Source: Haemaphysalis longicornis (taxonomy: Eukaryota > Arthropoda > Arachnida > Ixodida > Ixodidae). From it: 64,000 nt of DNA. Below, one piece after another: positions 42,801 to 50,519 of this stretch (the first letter of the stretch is position 1; each line of letters begins with the position of its first letter). Made by a program: the position numbers and the translations under genes. The notes under the pieces are model-generated. The model was not told where the DNA came from and made no database searches. It saw only the letters and a list, made by a program, of their open reading frames with translations. The stretch covers positions 1 through 64,000 of the forward strand of contig JABSTR010001236.1 of assembly GCA_013339765.2 (NCBI GenBank), given 5' to 3'.

Positions 42801-44609
42801 AAGCCGCAGTTAGGCAATGAAAAAAAACACTAACAGATAGACCTGCTGGGCCTCGAACCCAAGTTGTCAGCGCCAGTACTCAGTATCATCAATGCTACAG
42901 AGCCCGAACGGGGGAGTCGTTTTAGCCGCTGCTCAAAATAATAGCGCGTGTAGTAACATCACACATGCCACGTGGGTGCTCTGTGCCGTGAAGCGTTTGG
43001 AACACGCGGTGGGGCGTCACTTGGGGCGTGTTTGGAGCAATTTTTAAATGACTTCTGGTGCGCATCTTAGGATGCCACTTCGTGGGGATGTTCTCAAAGA
43101 GTGTTAGAATATTTTGGCACTATAATAAAAAATAAAATTCTTAGTCGGTTTTGCTATCCATCCCATCTTAAAGCTAAACCTTCCAAAATACGTCAGGTCA
43201 CGCGCTTCACGTCCTTTATTTTTTTAACAGTCTCGCAACTGCTCTAGCTCCAGGTGTGCAAAGTAAAAAAAGCTGTTTTATATGTTCAAAATAACAAAAA
43301 GCAATTCGTTTGCCTTTATATACCCTTGAAACGGGTGGAACTTTCACAAAACGTTTTGTTTGATATTCACACAGCGGCCGTGCAGAAAAGTTCCCCTGGA
43401 GCAACAATTGTCTCTTTGCAAACATGCGTCGGTGACTGGTTGCGATACGCACCATCGCGGTGCAAAAAAAGGTAACACTTTCTCTCTCGCTAAAAAACAA
43501 TTCCAAATGTGCACACAATTTGCTCATAACTAAAACGAAGTCATTGCATGCATTAAAGCTGCATTTGTCGTGAGTGGTCTGGGAGGAATAGCATTTTCTC
43601 ACGGGAGAAGCAATCGCCTCCCTTTCTTTCAATCTGCCGCTTCGAAGACGCCACTCGTAATTAGTAGTTTTTTACCGCTTCTAGCGAAAACGTGCATATA
43701 ACGAGTGTATTCCCGCCCAGATTTCAGGGCATTAAATCTCTGATAATTTTCTTGGAATTGTTGCACCTGCACCCTTGGAGTGTACTACTTGTTTTAATTT
43801 TCCCCCACTTCAGCGAACTCCCACACAGACCAACAACAACCCCAAAATTGTTTATAAAAACAATCCAACCTTCTACCTTTAAGTGACTAACGAGAAGGTG
43901 AAGCAGGCATGATAATCATGCATTTCCTCCCTTCGAATTTTTCGCCGCACTTTGAGTGGTGTTCAGCTAGACACCGTTATTCATCACACTTGTGAATCTG
44001 TTTGAATTACGTAGCCCATGAGGCACGGGATTGGGGTCCTTTAATTTACAAGTGTGTGTATGGGGGAAAACTTTTTATCGTCCCCGAATCATGTCTTTCT
44101 GAGCTCACGATATCTTCAGCGCAATTATAAAGAACAACAATATTTTGTATCACCTAAATTCGTAGACCAGAACATCAATAAAAAATACTTCAAACGGAAG
44201 GGCACAGAAAGGATCAGTTATAATTGGAAGGGATCATGAATCGAGCTGAACAGAGTATAAACGATAACTAAGACACAAAACAACACAGGGCAGTAATTTT
44301 TGCTTCAATTTATTTCTGACCCTACTCATTCTACAGAATTTAACCCACTAATTAAATAAATATTTTAGTGCAGTTGTTTGCGTGTTTCTTTTCTGTTTCT
44401 CTTTCCAAGCCTCGACCATCATCACTAGTAAAACGTTCACCAACAAGCAAATAAATGCTACCTATGCTTCAGCTTAAATAACCCTTGTTTATTTTTCAGA
44501 AATTCCGCGGGAACGTGCGGGTTGTGGGATAGCAGCATTCGCCATCTTCCAGGAACACCTAACCAAGATGCCGAAGGAGAAGGGTTCTCAGTTGTCTAAA
44601 TCTTGCTGA
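29862..44609 (+). CDS. DUF4806-type protein gene, six exons visible
   Basis: Exons 29862-30059, 30161-30505, 31045-31142, 32269-32496, 40439-40598 and 44500-44609 join with matching phases (1, 1, 0, 0, 1) and GT/AG borders at every intron. The first visible exon encodes a small domain (FSVVHFEDDDEISVVPSSW, AVWPPHKSS, EEHKIRVL). The second is acidic and Ser/Pro-rich with a basic KRKRRRTQR stretch, a likely nuclear signal. The fourth has a short coiled coil and LLPLSSHENLEEVEGHL. The fifth carries the core IGGASAQDCVRHIMRRTM, then FCRTGRIGKRPFLALQLLE. The stop is TGA 44607-44609, with AATAAA at 44643. This N-/C-terminal pairing recurs in invertebrate proteins with DUF4806, whose function is unknown. 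The true first exon was not found. Intron 4 carries a SINE, gypsy element B, a MITE and a LINE tail, yet the coding parts have no lesion. Confidence 0.75.
31315..31496. mobile_element. Fold-back element with 49-bp perfect arms
   Basis: Arm 31315-31363 (CTTGGATAAAAACCAGCGCG...AAGTAACC) is repeated in exact reverse complement at 31448-31496, with 84 bases between. There is no coding content. It is a small MITE or the end fragment of a longer transposon, lying in the third intron of the DUF4806 gene. A tandem duplication of GGATAGGAAA.ACACTGGAAG lies just upstream (31237-31283). Confidence 0.85.
32497..33562. other. Intron sequence, no supported feature
   Basis: Start of the fourth intron of the DUF4806 gene. 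No frame or repeat was recognised before the SINE at 33.56 kb. Confidence 0.5.
33563..33796 (-). mobile_element. Ruka-like SINE, full length
   Basis: Reverse copy with a short (TTGA) tail, the conserved body, B-box complement GGGAATCGAACCCGCG and A-box complement CCTTAGCCACTTAGCCACC. The imperfect flanking duplication (about GTATCGTGTATACGTT and GTGTCTTGTATAAGTT) suggests moderate age. Confidence 0.88.
33832..33870. repeat. (TA)n tract, left flank of gypsy element B
   Basis: TA microsatellite ending at the first base of the 5' LTR. Confidence 0.95.
33871..34101 (+). repeat. 5' LTR of gypsy element B
   Basis: 231 bp, TGTAATG...CCCTTTCA. It contains AATAAA at 34086-34091 near the end, a likely polyadenylation signal. 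Confidence 0.96.
34246..35499 (+). CDS. gag: Gag protein of gypsy element B
   Basis: A 417-codon frame from ATG 34246 to TAG 35497-35499. The retrotransposon Gag region (DVEDWLASFERV, WDDAMKLNNVSFSFTGLAEVWF) runs from about residue 35. A Pro-rich linker with PPPVSRPPPQ precedes a CCHC zinc knuckle at residues 335-348 (CFNCRCAGHVARYC). The C-terminal tail is Arg/Ser-rich (RRSSSPRRRSLSPMRRR), suited to nucleic-acid binding. Gag assembles the cytoplasmic particle and packages the RNA. It is similar in plan to Gag of element A but clearly diverged. The stop codon lies inside the frameshift signal. Confidence 0.96.
   Translation: MPGGNDTPHMPPSPAIICAGALREREPAKFNGNEEQDVEDWLASFERVSTHNRWDDAMKLNNVSFSFTGLAEVWFNNHGSGITAWPAFKTELIAAFGRPAVRKLLAEQRLHGRVQKTGETFTSYIEDVLDLCKRLNPSMTDPEKIKHVMKGIDEGAFQMLLARGPGSIAELVNLCQSYDELRRQRVSTRRTSVQDEAIASLVRDPDNSSLLLQIKQIVREEVARQLSLLPYTPEPSSTLAPTLRSVIQEQVADAISPTPTAPPRHNLTVTTPLPYAESVARTPVPIVTYADAVGVPPQRVPMSYQHPVPMRPPPVSRPPPQSSSAWRTWDNRPICFNCRCAGHVARYCRRRLTPTNDDIGAPSYGPRSQSPREVSYRSDFNAAPSDSRTFATRRSSSPRRRSLSPMRRRPTVTEEEN
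35490..35531 (+). promoter_or_regulatory. gag-pol -1 frameshift signal of gypsy element B
   Basis: GGAAAAC at 35490-35496, immediately before the gag TAG. A 4-base spacer precedes the stem TGACGCAGTTC (35501-35511), a 9-base loop, and GAACTGCGTTA (35521-35531). That is eleven pairs including one G-U. The pol frame is open in -1 across it (RGKLVDAVQEARTALPA...). Two pairs differ from element A by double changes (C-G to T-A and C-G to A-T), and one changes from G-C to G-U. Confidence 0.72.
35490..39044 (+). CDS. pol: Pol polyprotein of gypsy element B, intact
   Basis: Expressed by -1 frameshift from gag; the frame has no obvious start of its own. Numbering below counts the 1,152 codons from 35586. 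Protease: DTGAA at 11-15. Reverse transcriptase: SLDLRSGYWQ around 373-382 and YLDD at 437-440. RNase H: HTDAS (Asp588), TEKE (about 627-630), VTDHH (Asp655) and HSDADA (about 695-700). Integrase: zinc-binding H799, H806, C836 and C839, with catalytic Asp869 (GIDLYG), Asp929 (LLSDRG) and Glu965 (LTERFN). A C-terminal GPYRVLER segment follows. No stop or frameshift is seen. Together with Gag this would supply all enzymes for reverse transcription and integration. Confidence 0.96.
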   Translation, partial: GKLVDAVQEARTALPANCPRPHFSPSNVIDVFVEDRRALALVDTGAAVSVIHADLCRELRKVTTPLDGFALRTANAQHVHASAACTARVTIQDVLYIVEFIVLPTCSHDLILGWDFLARHHAVIDCARAEVEFAPDCDPHHNEATAAKLVVSEDAKISPHCSVSVPLCCACTADTTVLFTPSDLFIRRRRLPLPSALLTTHAGTSRMIVSNWSSDEISLLQGETIGWIEPVEPSAVIDVPDDTPIITHVAELSATSEAEVLPSDVFNQAIDGDLTPTQRDQLLALLHRFRLSFDCLKAPLSQTSTVEHTIDTGSHPPLRQRPYRVSHKERRTIDENVDEMLERGVIRPSNSPWASPVVLVTKKDGSIRFCVDYRRLNKITRKDVYPLPRIDDALDCLQGAEYFSSLDLRSGYWQVPMAEADRAKTAFITPDGLYEFNVMPFGLCNAPATFERMMDSILRKLKWKACLCYLDDIVVFSPDFETHLRRLEQVLTCLADAKLQLNLKKCRFAARKLTILGHVVSKDGVLPDTSKLKAVAEFPKPTSMKALRSFLGLCSYFRRFVRNFATIVAPLTQLLSGTSKDLTSWSPACENAFTTLRKLLTSPPILRHFDPNAPTEVHTDASGVGLGAVLAQRKSGFDEYVVAYASRTLTKAEANYSVTEKECLAIVWALDKFRPYLYGRPFDVVTDHHALCWLSTLKDPSGRLARWALRLQEYDIRVIYRSGRKHSDADALSRSPVSPENACILPDDAVVSPLSFTDMPSEQRKDPWIASLISLLSDVSRTEQPRALRRQAMHFMLRDGLLYRRNYLNEGRKWLLVIPRHLRTDICASLHADPTCAHAGLLKTYHRVRLRYYWRGMYTFVRKYVRSCTTCQRRKSSPSSSVGPLQPLPCPEKPFDRVGIDLYGPLPNTVSGNRWVIVAVDHLTRYAETAALPAATARDVASFIIRRFILRHGAPRELLSDRGRVFLSDVIRALLAECRVVHRTSTAYHPQTNGLTERFNRTLGDMLSMYISADHDDWDLVLPYVTYAYNTAIQATTGFSPFFLLYGREPSCTLDTVLPYRPDRSECSPASEAAKYAEECRQLARSFTTEDQLHQKSRHDDTATHPTYSPGSLVWLWIPSTTPGLCSKLLSRFHGPYRVLERTSPVNYVIEPMTPSSDLRRRGKETVHVQRLKPYYDPLVSCAP
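39081..39311 (+). repeat. 3' LTR of gypsy element B
   Basis: 231 bp, identical by eye to 33871-34101; preceded by GGGGGGTAGT. AATAAA is near the end at 39296-39301. Confidence 0.96.
39312..39387. repeat. (TA)n tract, right flank of gypsy element B
   Basis: About 75 bases of pure TA repeat directly after the 3' LTR. Confidence 0.97.
39446..40036 (-). mobile_element. LINE-like 3' end with (CTA)n tail, split by a MITE
   Basis: On the minus strand, unique sequence (40036 to 39857) ends in AATAAACGTTTTCT and then a long (CTA)n run. That run is interrupted at 39797 by the MITE and resumes at 39470-39446. An AATAAA just before a simple-repeat tail is typical of non-LTR retrotransposon 3' ends. No coding frame remains, so the family is not identifiable. 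Confidence 0.5.
39471..39797. mobile_element. MITE with ~30-bp inverted ends inside a (TAG)n tract
   Basis: The left end TATACTCGGTTACAACTCAA and right end ...TAAGTTGTCACCGAGTATA are inverted copies with two mismatches in 30 bases (39471-39500 and 39768-39797). The 327 bp element has no ORF. It lies inside the (TAG)n tail of the LINE-like fragment. The duplication is probably TA or TATA but is masked by the repeat. Confidence 0.8.
40037..40438. other. Intron sequence, no supported feature
   Basis: Ordinary AT-rich intron leading to the fifth exon of the DUF4806 gene (acceptor TTTTTTAG at 40431-40438). Confidence 0.5.
41140..41750 (+). repeat. Diverged tandem repeat, unit about 260-270 bases
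   Basis: Three successive blocks contain the same ordered words: GACCAATTATCTCCATTTA / GACCATTGATCTCCATCTA, then GTTATTTCC..GGAATGCAGGCGC / CCACCACTG..CGAATGCAAGG, then CTGTTGGCTC / CATTGGGATG. A first, weaker copy has AAGATGCAAGGCGTT. Divergence is high, so this is an old duplication in the last intron of the DUF4806 gene. Confidence 0.4.
42023..43168. mobile_element. Possible non-autonomous DNA element with 14-bp ends
   Basis: GGGATGGATAGCAA at about 42023-42036 is matched by its complement TTGCTATCCATCCC at about 43155-43168. The 1.15 kb between is AT-rich without a frame. A 14-base inverted match over 1.1 kb could be chance; no target duplication was seen. Confidence 0.35.
42835..42925 (-). 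repeat. tRNA-like relic
   Basis: Minus-strand reading gives CTGTAGCATTGATGATACTG (A-box-like) and GGGTTCGAGGCCCAG (B-box). Arms do not fold into a full cloverleaf. Probably the head of an old SINE. Confidence 0.35.
43170..44499. other. Intron sequence, no supported feature
   Basis: End of the fifth intron of the DUF4806 gene. No repeat or frame is convincing; the acceptor TTTTTCAG at 44492-44499 closes it. Confidence 0.5.
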
Positions 44610-44642
44610 CCAAAAGAAGACTTCGTAATTTACTGAGCTCCC

Positions 44643-44648
44643 AATAAA
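44643..44648 (+). terminator. Polyadenylation signal AATAAA after the DUF4806 stop
   Basis: AATAAA 34 bases after the TGA, followed by a T-rich stretch. Position and context suit 3'-end formation of the DUF4806 transcript. Confidence 0.6.
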
Positions 44649-45059
44649 GTTTTTTTTTTCCCGTCGCTAAGCATTCTTTTAATTGAGCTTCCATACATGC
44701 ACATTTCGTGCTTATTTCGCTGCTATAAAATGATGCTCGCCGAGCTGCAACGTCTAATATAGCGATGAAGCTTAAGCCTTGCTGTCGTGGTGCAATGAGT
44801 ATTGATTAAATTGGCACTGTTAATCTAAACATCAGATGTGTAGCGTATGTCCTAAATAAAATACGGGATGATTAGTCCAGAATAGAGCGAATAGGAGTAC
44901 GCATACCCGTAATTTGTTGCGCTGCTAGATTGGATATTGAAATACACCTTGGGCCCCTTCTCCCCAATTTTTAAGGCCCATGATAAATAGAGGGCATTGT
45001 GCATAGTTTATCTTGTTTCGTCTGTACTACCAAAAATCATTTGTGTTTAGCGGTGCACG

Positions 45060-45918
45060 TTGGTGATAGGTGGACTGCAAAAGATTCTGCAAAGTTGTGA
45101 GAATTCCACTGCAATGTTAGAAAAACACAGCTTGAATGTTTGCGCAACGATGCTAAAAGGGGCCTGTATGTTGCGGAAATGTTTCCGGAAAGTTCCAGAA
45201 ATATTGCAGAAATGTCACTGCCAGGCAAGCAAACAATATTTCCTGAACGTTAAAGCAATAATGCCTAAGCGATGCCGTAATCCCGAAAAAATGTTGCTGC
45301 AATATTGCAGTGATGTTATTGAAACGTTATACAATATTGTCTGAACGCGGTAGCAGTGATGCTCCAACGCGGCCCCAATGCTGGCGGACATGTTGCTGCA
45401 ACGTTGCAAAAATGGTACTGATACGTTAGAAAAAAACAAAAAAAGAACATTACATGCATGTTGAAGCAACGATGCTCGAGCCCTGCCTGCATGTCGGGAA
45501 AATGTTGCTGCGATGTATGAAAGAAACGTTGCTTGGACGTTGCAGCAACAGGGTTAACATGCTGCCTGCATGCTATAAAATCTTTGCTGGGAAACTGTAG
45601 CAATGTTACTCCAACGTTGCCAGAAGACATTGCCTGAACATTATAGCAACAATGTTCAAACGCTGTCTGCATGTTGCAGAAATGTAGCACAAAAGTTGCT
45701 CCAAGATCGCAGCCACACTACCGCAACGTCGAAAATAACGTGATCTCAACGTTCCAACAACACCCTTCAAACGTTGCCCCCATGTTAGAGCAATGTTGAT
45801 ATGTTGACGCAATGTTTCTGGGGAACGTTGCATGAACGTTAAAAAAAGCGGACATTAGCCACGTTATGGCAACATTAGAGGGAAACGTTGCAAAAACGTT
45901 CAGGTAACATTCTGTGCT
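45060..45918. repeat. Palindromic AACGTT / GCAACGTTGC degenerate array
   Basis: About 850 bases built from variants of GTTGC, GCAAC, AACGTT and ATGTTGC words spaced roughly 15-25 bases apart, each near-palindromic, with no fixed unit. It stops sharply at CTGTGCTATCAGG (45918). Immediately after it a gypsy integrase frame begins in mid-domain. This looks like the subterminal array and right end of a DNA transposon inserted into the gypsy fragment; a matching left end was not found. Confidence 0.7.
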
Positions 45919-47345
45919 ATCAGGGGTCTGTCAAAACATCACCAGTGCCATTGCAGCCTGTTGACTGGCCTGAAAATCCTTGGCAGAAACTGGGCCTAGA
46001 CATTGTTCGCCCGTTGGAGCATGCACCTCACAATAGCCGATTTGCTATAACGTTGGTCGATTGCCATTCCAAATGGCCAGAGATATATTTTTGCAGCGAA
46101 GTGGCCACAAGCACCGTCAAAGACTTCTTAACCAGTGTTTTTGCCCGTGAAGGATACCCGGAGGAGATTGTTTGCGACAATGGGCCGCAGTTCACTTCGC
46201 GTGAATTTATCACCTTTCTTCAAAACCGAGCCATCAAGCTGTCTCCTTTGTCTGTATACTACCCCCAGGCGAATGGGCAAGTCGAGAGGTTCAATCGAAC
46301 TTTGAAGAACTTCATCCAAGTTTTACACCTCGAAAGGTGACCTATCCGACAAGCAGTCATGGACTGCCTCGCTATTTACCGCTGTACTCCGCAGGCTACC
46401 ACTGGGGTTGCACCAGCAGTTTTGCTGAATGGGTGAATGCCCCGAACCAGATTGGATGTCGTGGGGTTTTCGGCACCAGCATTTGCAAAAGTCCTAGCAA
46501 AGGAACTGGCACGACTGCGCCAACGGGTCCGGCTTCAACAGTAAATCAGCAAGGAGCACACGGATCGGATGAGAGCTGCTAACGAGCCTAAGATAGCTGT
46601 GGGTGATTTCGTTTGTTTCAAGAAGCCGTCTGTTCGCTTCAAGGGAGATCACTCTTCTTCCTCGCCAACTCAAGTGTTGGAGAAGAGGGGACCTGCCTCT
46701 TTCCGACTTGCAAATGGTCGCACATGGAACGCCTCCAAGCTTTCCCGGGTTCCCGAGCTGGGCACGAATCCACCATACCAACGTTCGGAGCTACCTGCGC
46801 CGCAGCTTCCGGTTCGAGTGCCGCAGCTTGCCCTGCCGCCGCCGCCCTCTCCCGGGTCGCAGCCGCCGCCGACTGGCATACTGCAGTCTGCCGTACCGCA
46901 GTCGCCTGCTCCTGATCCGCAGCTGTCTGTACCGGAGCCTGCCATGCTGCAGCCACTTCTCCTAGGCTGCAACCGCGGTCTCCTGGCGTACTACAGAGCT
47001 CTACGAGCTCACTACCATCTCCGGCCGTGCAGCGTCCCCATCGGCCGTCCCGAGAGCGCCGGCCACCGGCCTGGCTCAAGGACTATCAGACCCACTAGTT
47101 GTCTGTGTGTATAGCAGTGTGTATGTAGTGTAAATATGTATGTGTATACAGCATGTAAACATGTACAGTGCATGCAGAGAGGTTTCTAACACTTACTAAC
47201 AAGTAATCACTAAATATAAGGTAGGGAGTATGTTATATTCAGTTTCGGTTTTACTTTGTGTTCTTTCACCCCCAGGGGGCGCGTCTGTCCTTTATGTATA
47301 TATTCGATGTGTTGTGTACAATAAACGTCTTTCGTACGGTGGTGC
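45919..47345 (+). pseudogene. Truncated Ty3/gypsy integrase with 3' end
   Basis: The first frame (to 46340) encodes an integrase core: QPVDWPENPWQKLGLDIV (first Asp), CDNGPQF (second Asp) and YYPQANGQVERFNRTL (Glu). A frameshift near 46335 and further breaks follow. 46569-47114 then encodes the C-terminal region (VGDFVCFKK, GPASFRLANGR) and a Pro/Gln-rich tail. Downstream AT-rich DNA with AATAAA at 47321-47326 may be LTR. Protease, reverse transcriptase and RNase H are absent. It belongs to a gypsy lineage different from A and B. The 5' edge coincides with the end of the AACGTT array. Confidence 0.85.
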
Positions 47346-47404
47346 GGCCGGGGCTTCTTACGCCCTTCGCAAACACCACAGTGGTCTTTTAGCGAAGCTG
47401 GTCT

Positions 47405-48326
47405 GGGAGATGTTTCCAGGGTACAATAATTCATGCCTTTCTAGGGAGGCCCTTTCAGAAAAAGTATACGGACAGAATCTGCACATGTAAGACTTCCCAC
47501 CTGAGTGCACTTTTTCATGCCTGCTCAAGTTGCGTTTTTCAATAAATCTCTTCAGGCAGATACTACAAACGTAAGGCCTTTTCCCAGAGTGCACTTTTTC
47601 ATGCTTGCCCAGGCTGTATTTTTGAGTAAAACTCTCCTGACAGATGCTACATACATAGGGCCTCTCACCAGAATGCACTCTTTTCATGAGCAACCAGGCT
47701 GGATTTGTGACGAAAGCTCTTCTGGCAGATGTTACACACATAAAGTCTTTTGCCACAGTGCCAGTTTTAATGATCAACCAGATTGCATTTTTTCTTAAAT
47801 CTTCTCTGACAAACTTTACACACGTAAGGGCTTTCATTGGAGTGCATTTCTTCATGACAATCTAGTTGGCTGCTAGTATTAAAGCCACTTTTACAGATCC
47901 TACACAAGTAAGGCATTTCGCCAGAGTGCAGTCTTTCATGAACAACCAGATTGTATCTCGAAGTGAAGGTCTTATTTCAGGTGCTGCACACATAACACCT
48001 CTCAACAGGAAAGATGTAATGACAGATACTGCACACGTAGCAACTCTCACAGAGTGTACACTTTCATGACTAACCGGGGTAGTTCTGTATGTAGATTGCT
48101 CATAACTCATGCTACACACGTGGGAGTCCTTGCCGGAGTGAATTCTCATATGTAGGGCCAGGCTGCGTTTTGTACGGTAGGTTTGTTTGCAAACAGTGCA
48201 GATGTGAGGCGTTGTGGTGGCACACTCTTCACCATGATTGGTCTGGTGGTTGGCAAGAAAGGCAGGAACACAGCTTCCCTCCAAACGAGATTTTCTTGCT
48301 GTCAGTGGAAAAATTCCTAAGTAGAA
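47405..48326 (-). pseudogene. Decayed C2H2 zinc-finger array exon (minus strand)
   Basis: A splice acceptor (TTTCTACTTAG, AG near 48319-48320) opens an exon whose first codons parallel those of the array at 273 (GNFSTDSKKISFGGKL against KFLKVTVKKLHFRGKF-like order). The first good finger is HICTVCKQTYRTKRSLALHMRIHSG. The middle region (about 47860-48100) is frame-broken. A clean frame then gives YVCSICQESFTQKYSLGKHE, YVCSICLKRFIEKRNLSRHE and YMCRFCPYTFSERASLERHE, ending near 47358. It is paralogous to the plus-strand array at the left of the window and in opposite orientation. Probably not functional as assembled. Confidence 0.8.
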
Positions 48327-48684
48327 AAATGACACAGAATTGAACTAAACTGTGCAGTAATAATAAAGACCAGATATATGTCAACTGCATGACCAAACAA
48401 ACCAGAATATGCACAACATTACAAAAAAATGGATAACATTCAGGCACAGAGTACCACTAGACACAGCCAAGAATGGGCGAGGTACAACAATATTTACATT
48501 GCATTAGGTCCCAACACACAGAATGACTGAAGCACAAAAAAAGTCTGGCTGTAGGCCTTACTTGCAGAGGTCACATTCCAAGTCCAGTATTTACATCTCC
48601 ATCAAAACACAGTAAGCCTTAATTCAGTCATCACACACATGCCTGAAAAATGCTAAATATTACTAAATAAAGCCTTCCTAAATA

Positions 48685-48805
48685 CATGGTCGAATAAAAT
48701 ATATTAGAAGTTTTACGAGATAACGTGTTCAACTAAATTTCTTAAATACATGGTCGAATAAAATATATTAGAAGTTTTCTAAGATGACATGTTCAACTCG
48801 TGCAC
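48685..48805. repeat. Tandem duplication, two copies of about 60 bases
   Basis: TACATGGTCGAATAAAATAT and the following 30 bases (ATTAGAAGTTTT...TGTTCAACT) occur at about 48685-48735 and again at 48746-48798. Confidence 0.9.
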
Positions 48806-50230
48806 AAAACACAGCAAAAACTTCAACTTATAGCAGTTGCAAGTCTACCATTAGTGTCTCTATACCTTTGTGAGTTGAATATAAAAGAGCAGATGTGCCC
48901 AGAACTGCATGCAAGACAACTTTCCTAAATTGCCTAAAATATCTGCTACAAAAATTAGCTGCTTCCCTTTTAACCTATGTAGTAGCCTTTGTAGTAAATT
49001 AACATTAGTAGTAGCCTAGGACCAGAAACTTACAGCATAAAATGCTCGATGCCTGAATAGTTCCGTTCTGACCGTGTTGACGGCCAAGTCGTACTTTTAT
49101 AGTACTTTATGAACCCATACTGAGGTCTATAGCTAGAAATGTCCAACTGAATTTTAAGAGGAGCAAGACATTTGACATTAGCTTTCTCATAGCTAATAAG
49201 GAATCACGTATAAAAACAATGTTGCAGTCTATTGATGGTCACTACATTGGATTGTTTTATGGTGGACTGCGTGAAATATATACAGGGCAGATTTTTTCTA
49301 GGAAATGTAGTTAGGTCAAGCAAAATGTACCCTGTGTGCGACAATGTTTCTCTAACTCTTGTATTTCCACGGAGCGTTAATGTGTTTTCACGCTACTTAT
49401 GAATGTGTAAGGCCCGCAGCACTTGCAAATAAATAAAAACTTTTCACTTTGTCACCATGCTAAACTCGCAGAATGTTGCCATTGTAGTCCTTAATTAAGG
49501 CATGCTCATGGTTAGAAAACATGCACAAGACTAATGTGCTCCAACCACCTTCACAAGATAGTCCCCAACGTTTTCTTCACTGTTTGGGCCGTTACTCACG
49601 GCTTGCACCCCACAACACAGGTTATGGGGGTGTGGGTGATGACGTGGGTGAGGAATCTTGGCTACTTCCTCTTCCTCTAGCTCTGTACATAATACTTCAG
49701 GCCCCCTTCCAAAGAAGCCCTCAACACTCAAACTCACACCCGAAACAAAATGAAGTTCCCAAGGTAAATTTCGCTGTCCGTTTACTCAGCTCTCAAGCTG
49801 CTAGTTTATTAGCCACTATCTGCAAGTGCTCTTACACTTTTTGAGGCACATTCGTCACTTTTCGAGCAATGTGTGCACAATATTTCTGCCAAGCCGATAA
49901 CAAGTTCCCTGTAAACTGCAGGAAGGCACTGTTTCTCTAATAGTCTACAACTGTTCTTCCTGCGTGGCAAAACTTTTTCCTGCAGGTAAACTTTTATTGG
50001 AAAGTTGCATTGAGTAACTTCACATAAAATTGCCTCAGTATTTCATTCACCTGCTAACATTCCCAATAATAGACTAATTTCTATAAAATCTACTATACGC
50101 GCACAATTCTAGCACGCCCTCAATTGTAATAGGAGGTGCGTTTAGGTAGTAAAATTTGAAAAAATACTCGAAAACCGGTTTCACCGCACCGACGTGAAAC
50201 ACAAGACACCACGTGCATTGATTTGGAAAA
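48806..50230. other. No supported gene
   Basis: AT-rich non-coding DNA. The frame at 49521-49844 has no protein-like features. Confidence 0.5.
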
Positions 50231-50250
50231 CTTATTTGATTGATTGTAGG

Positions 50251-50393
50251 TGTTGAATCCCCGCTGGGGTATGTGCCACCGCCACCACCATTGTCATCAT
50301 CATTAGCACATGATCCCTGCCTTTAAAGTGATTCAGCACGTAGCGGTCAGCCATGACCCCGAACCCTGCTGCCTGTCTCCTCTTTCCGTAACA
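50251..50393 (+). repeat. 5' LTR of BEL-derived element 1
   Basis: 143 bp, TGTTGAATCC...TTCCGTAACA; pairs with 52470-52612. Confidence 0.92.
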
Positions 50394-50519
50394 TTTTGGT
50401 GCCGACAAACCCGGGAAGAAGACCAGGGACCGAACTGGAGAGCAGCATGATGCCAGTGGCTGCAGGCAAGTGGGACCCACAACCGTTTGCCGCCGTCTCA
50501 CCCTGAGCCAACTGGTCCG

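Noticed and set aside
44500..45060. Left terminal inverted repeat of the AACGTT element near the DUF4806 3' end
   Set aside because: No complement of the CTGTGCTATCAGG edge could be found in this interval.
45060..45918. CRISPR-like array or protein-coding frames in the AACGTT region
   Set aside because: Words are degenerate, variably spaced and palindromic, without constant repeats and unique spacers; the genome is eukaryotic and the frames are shadows.
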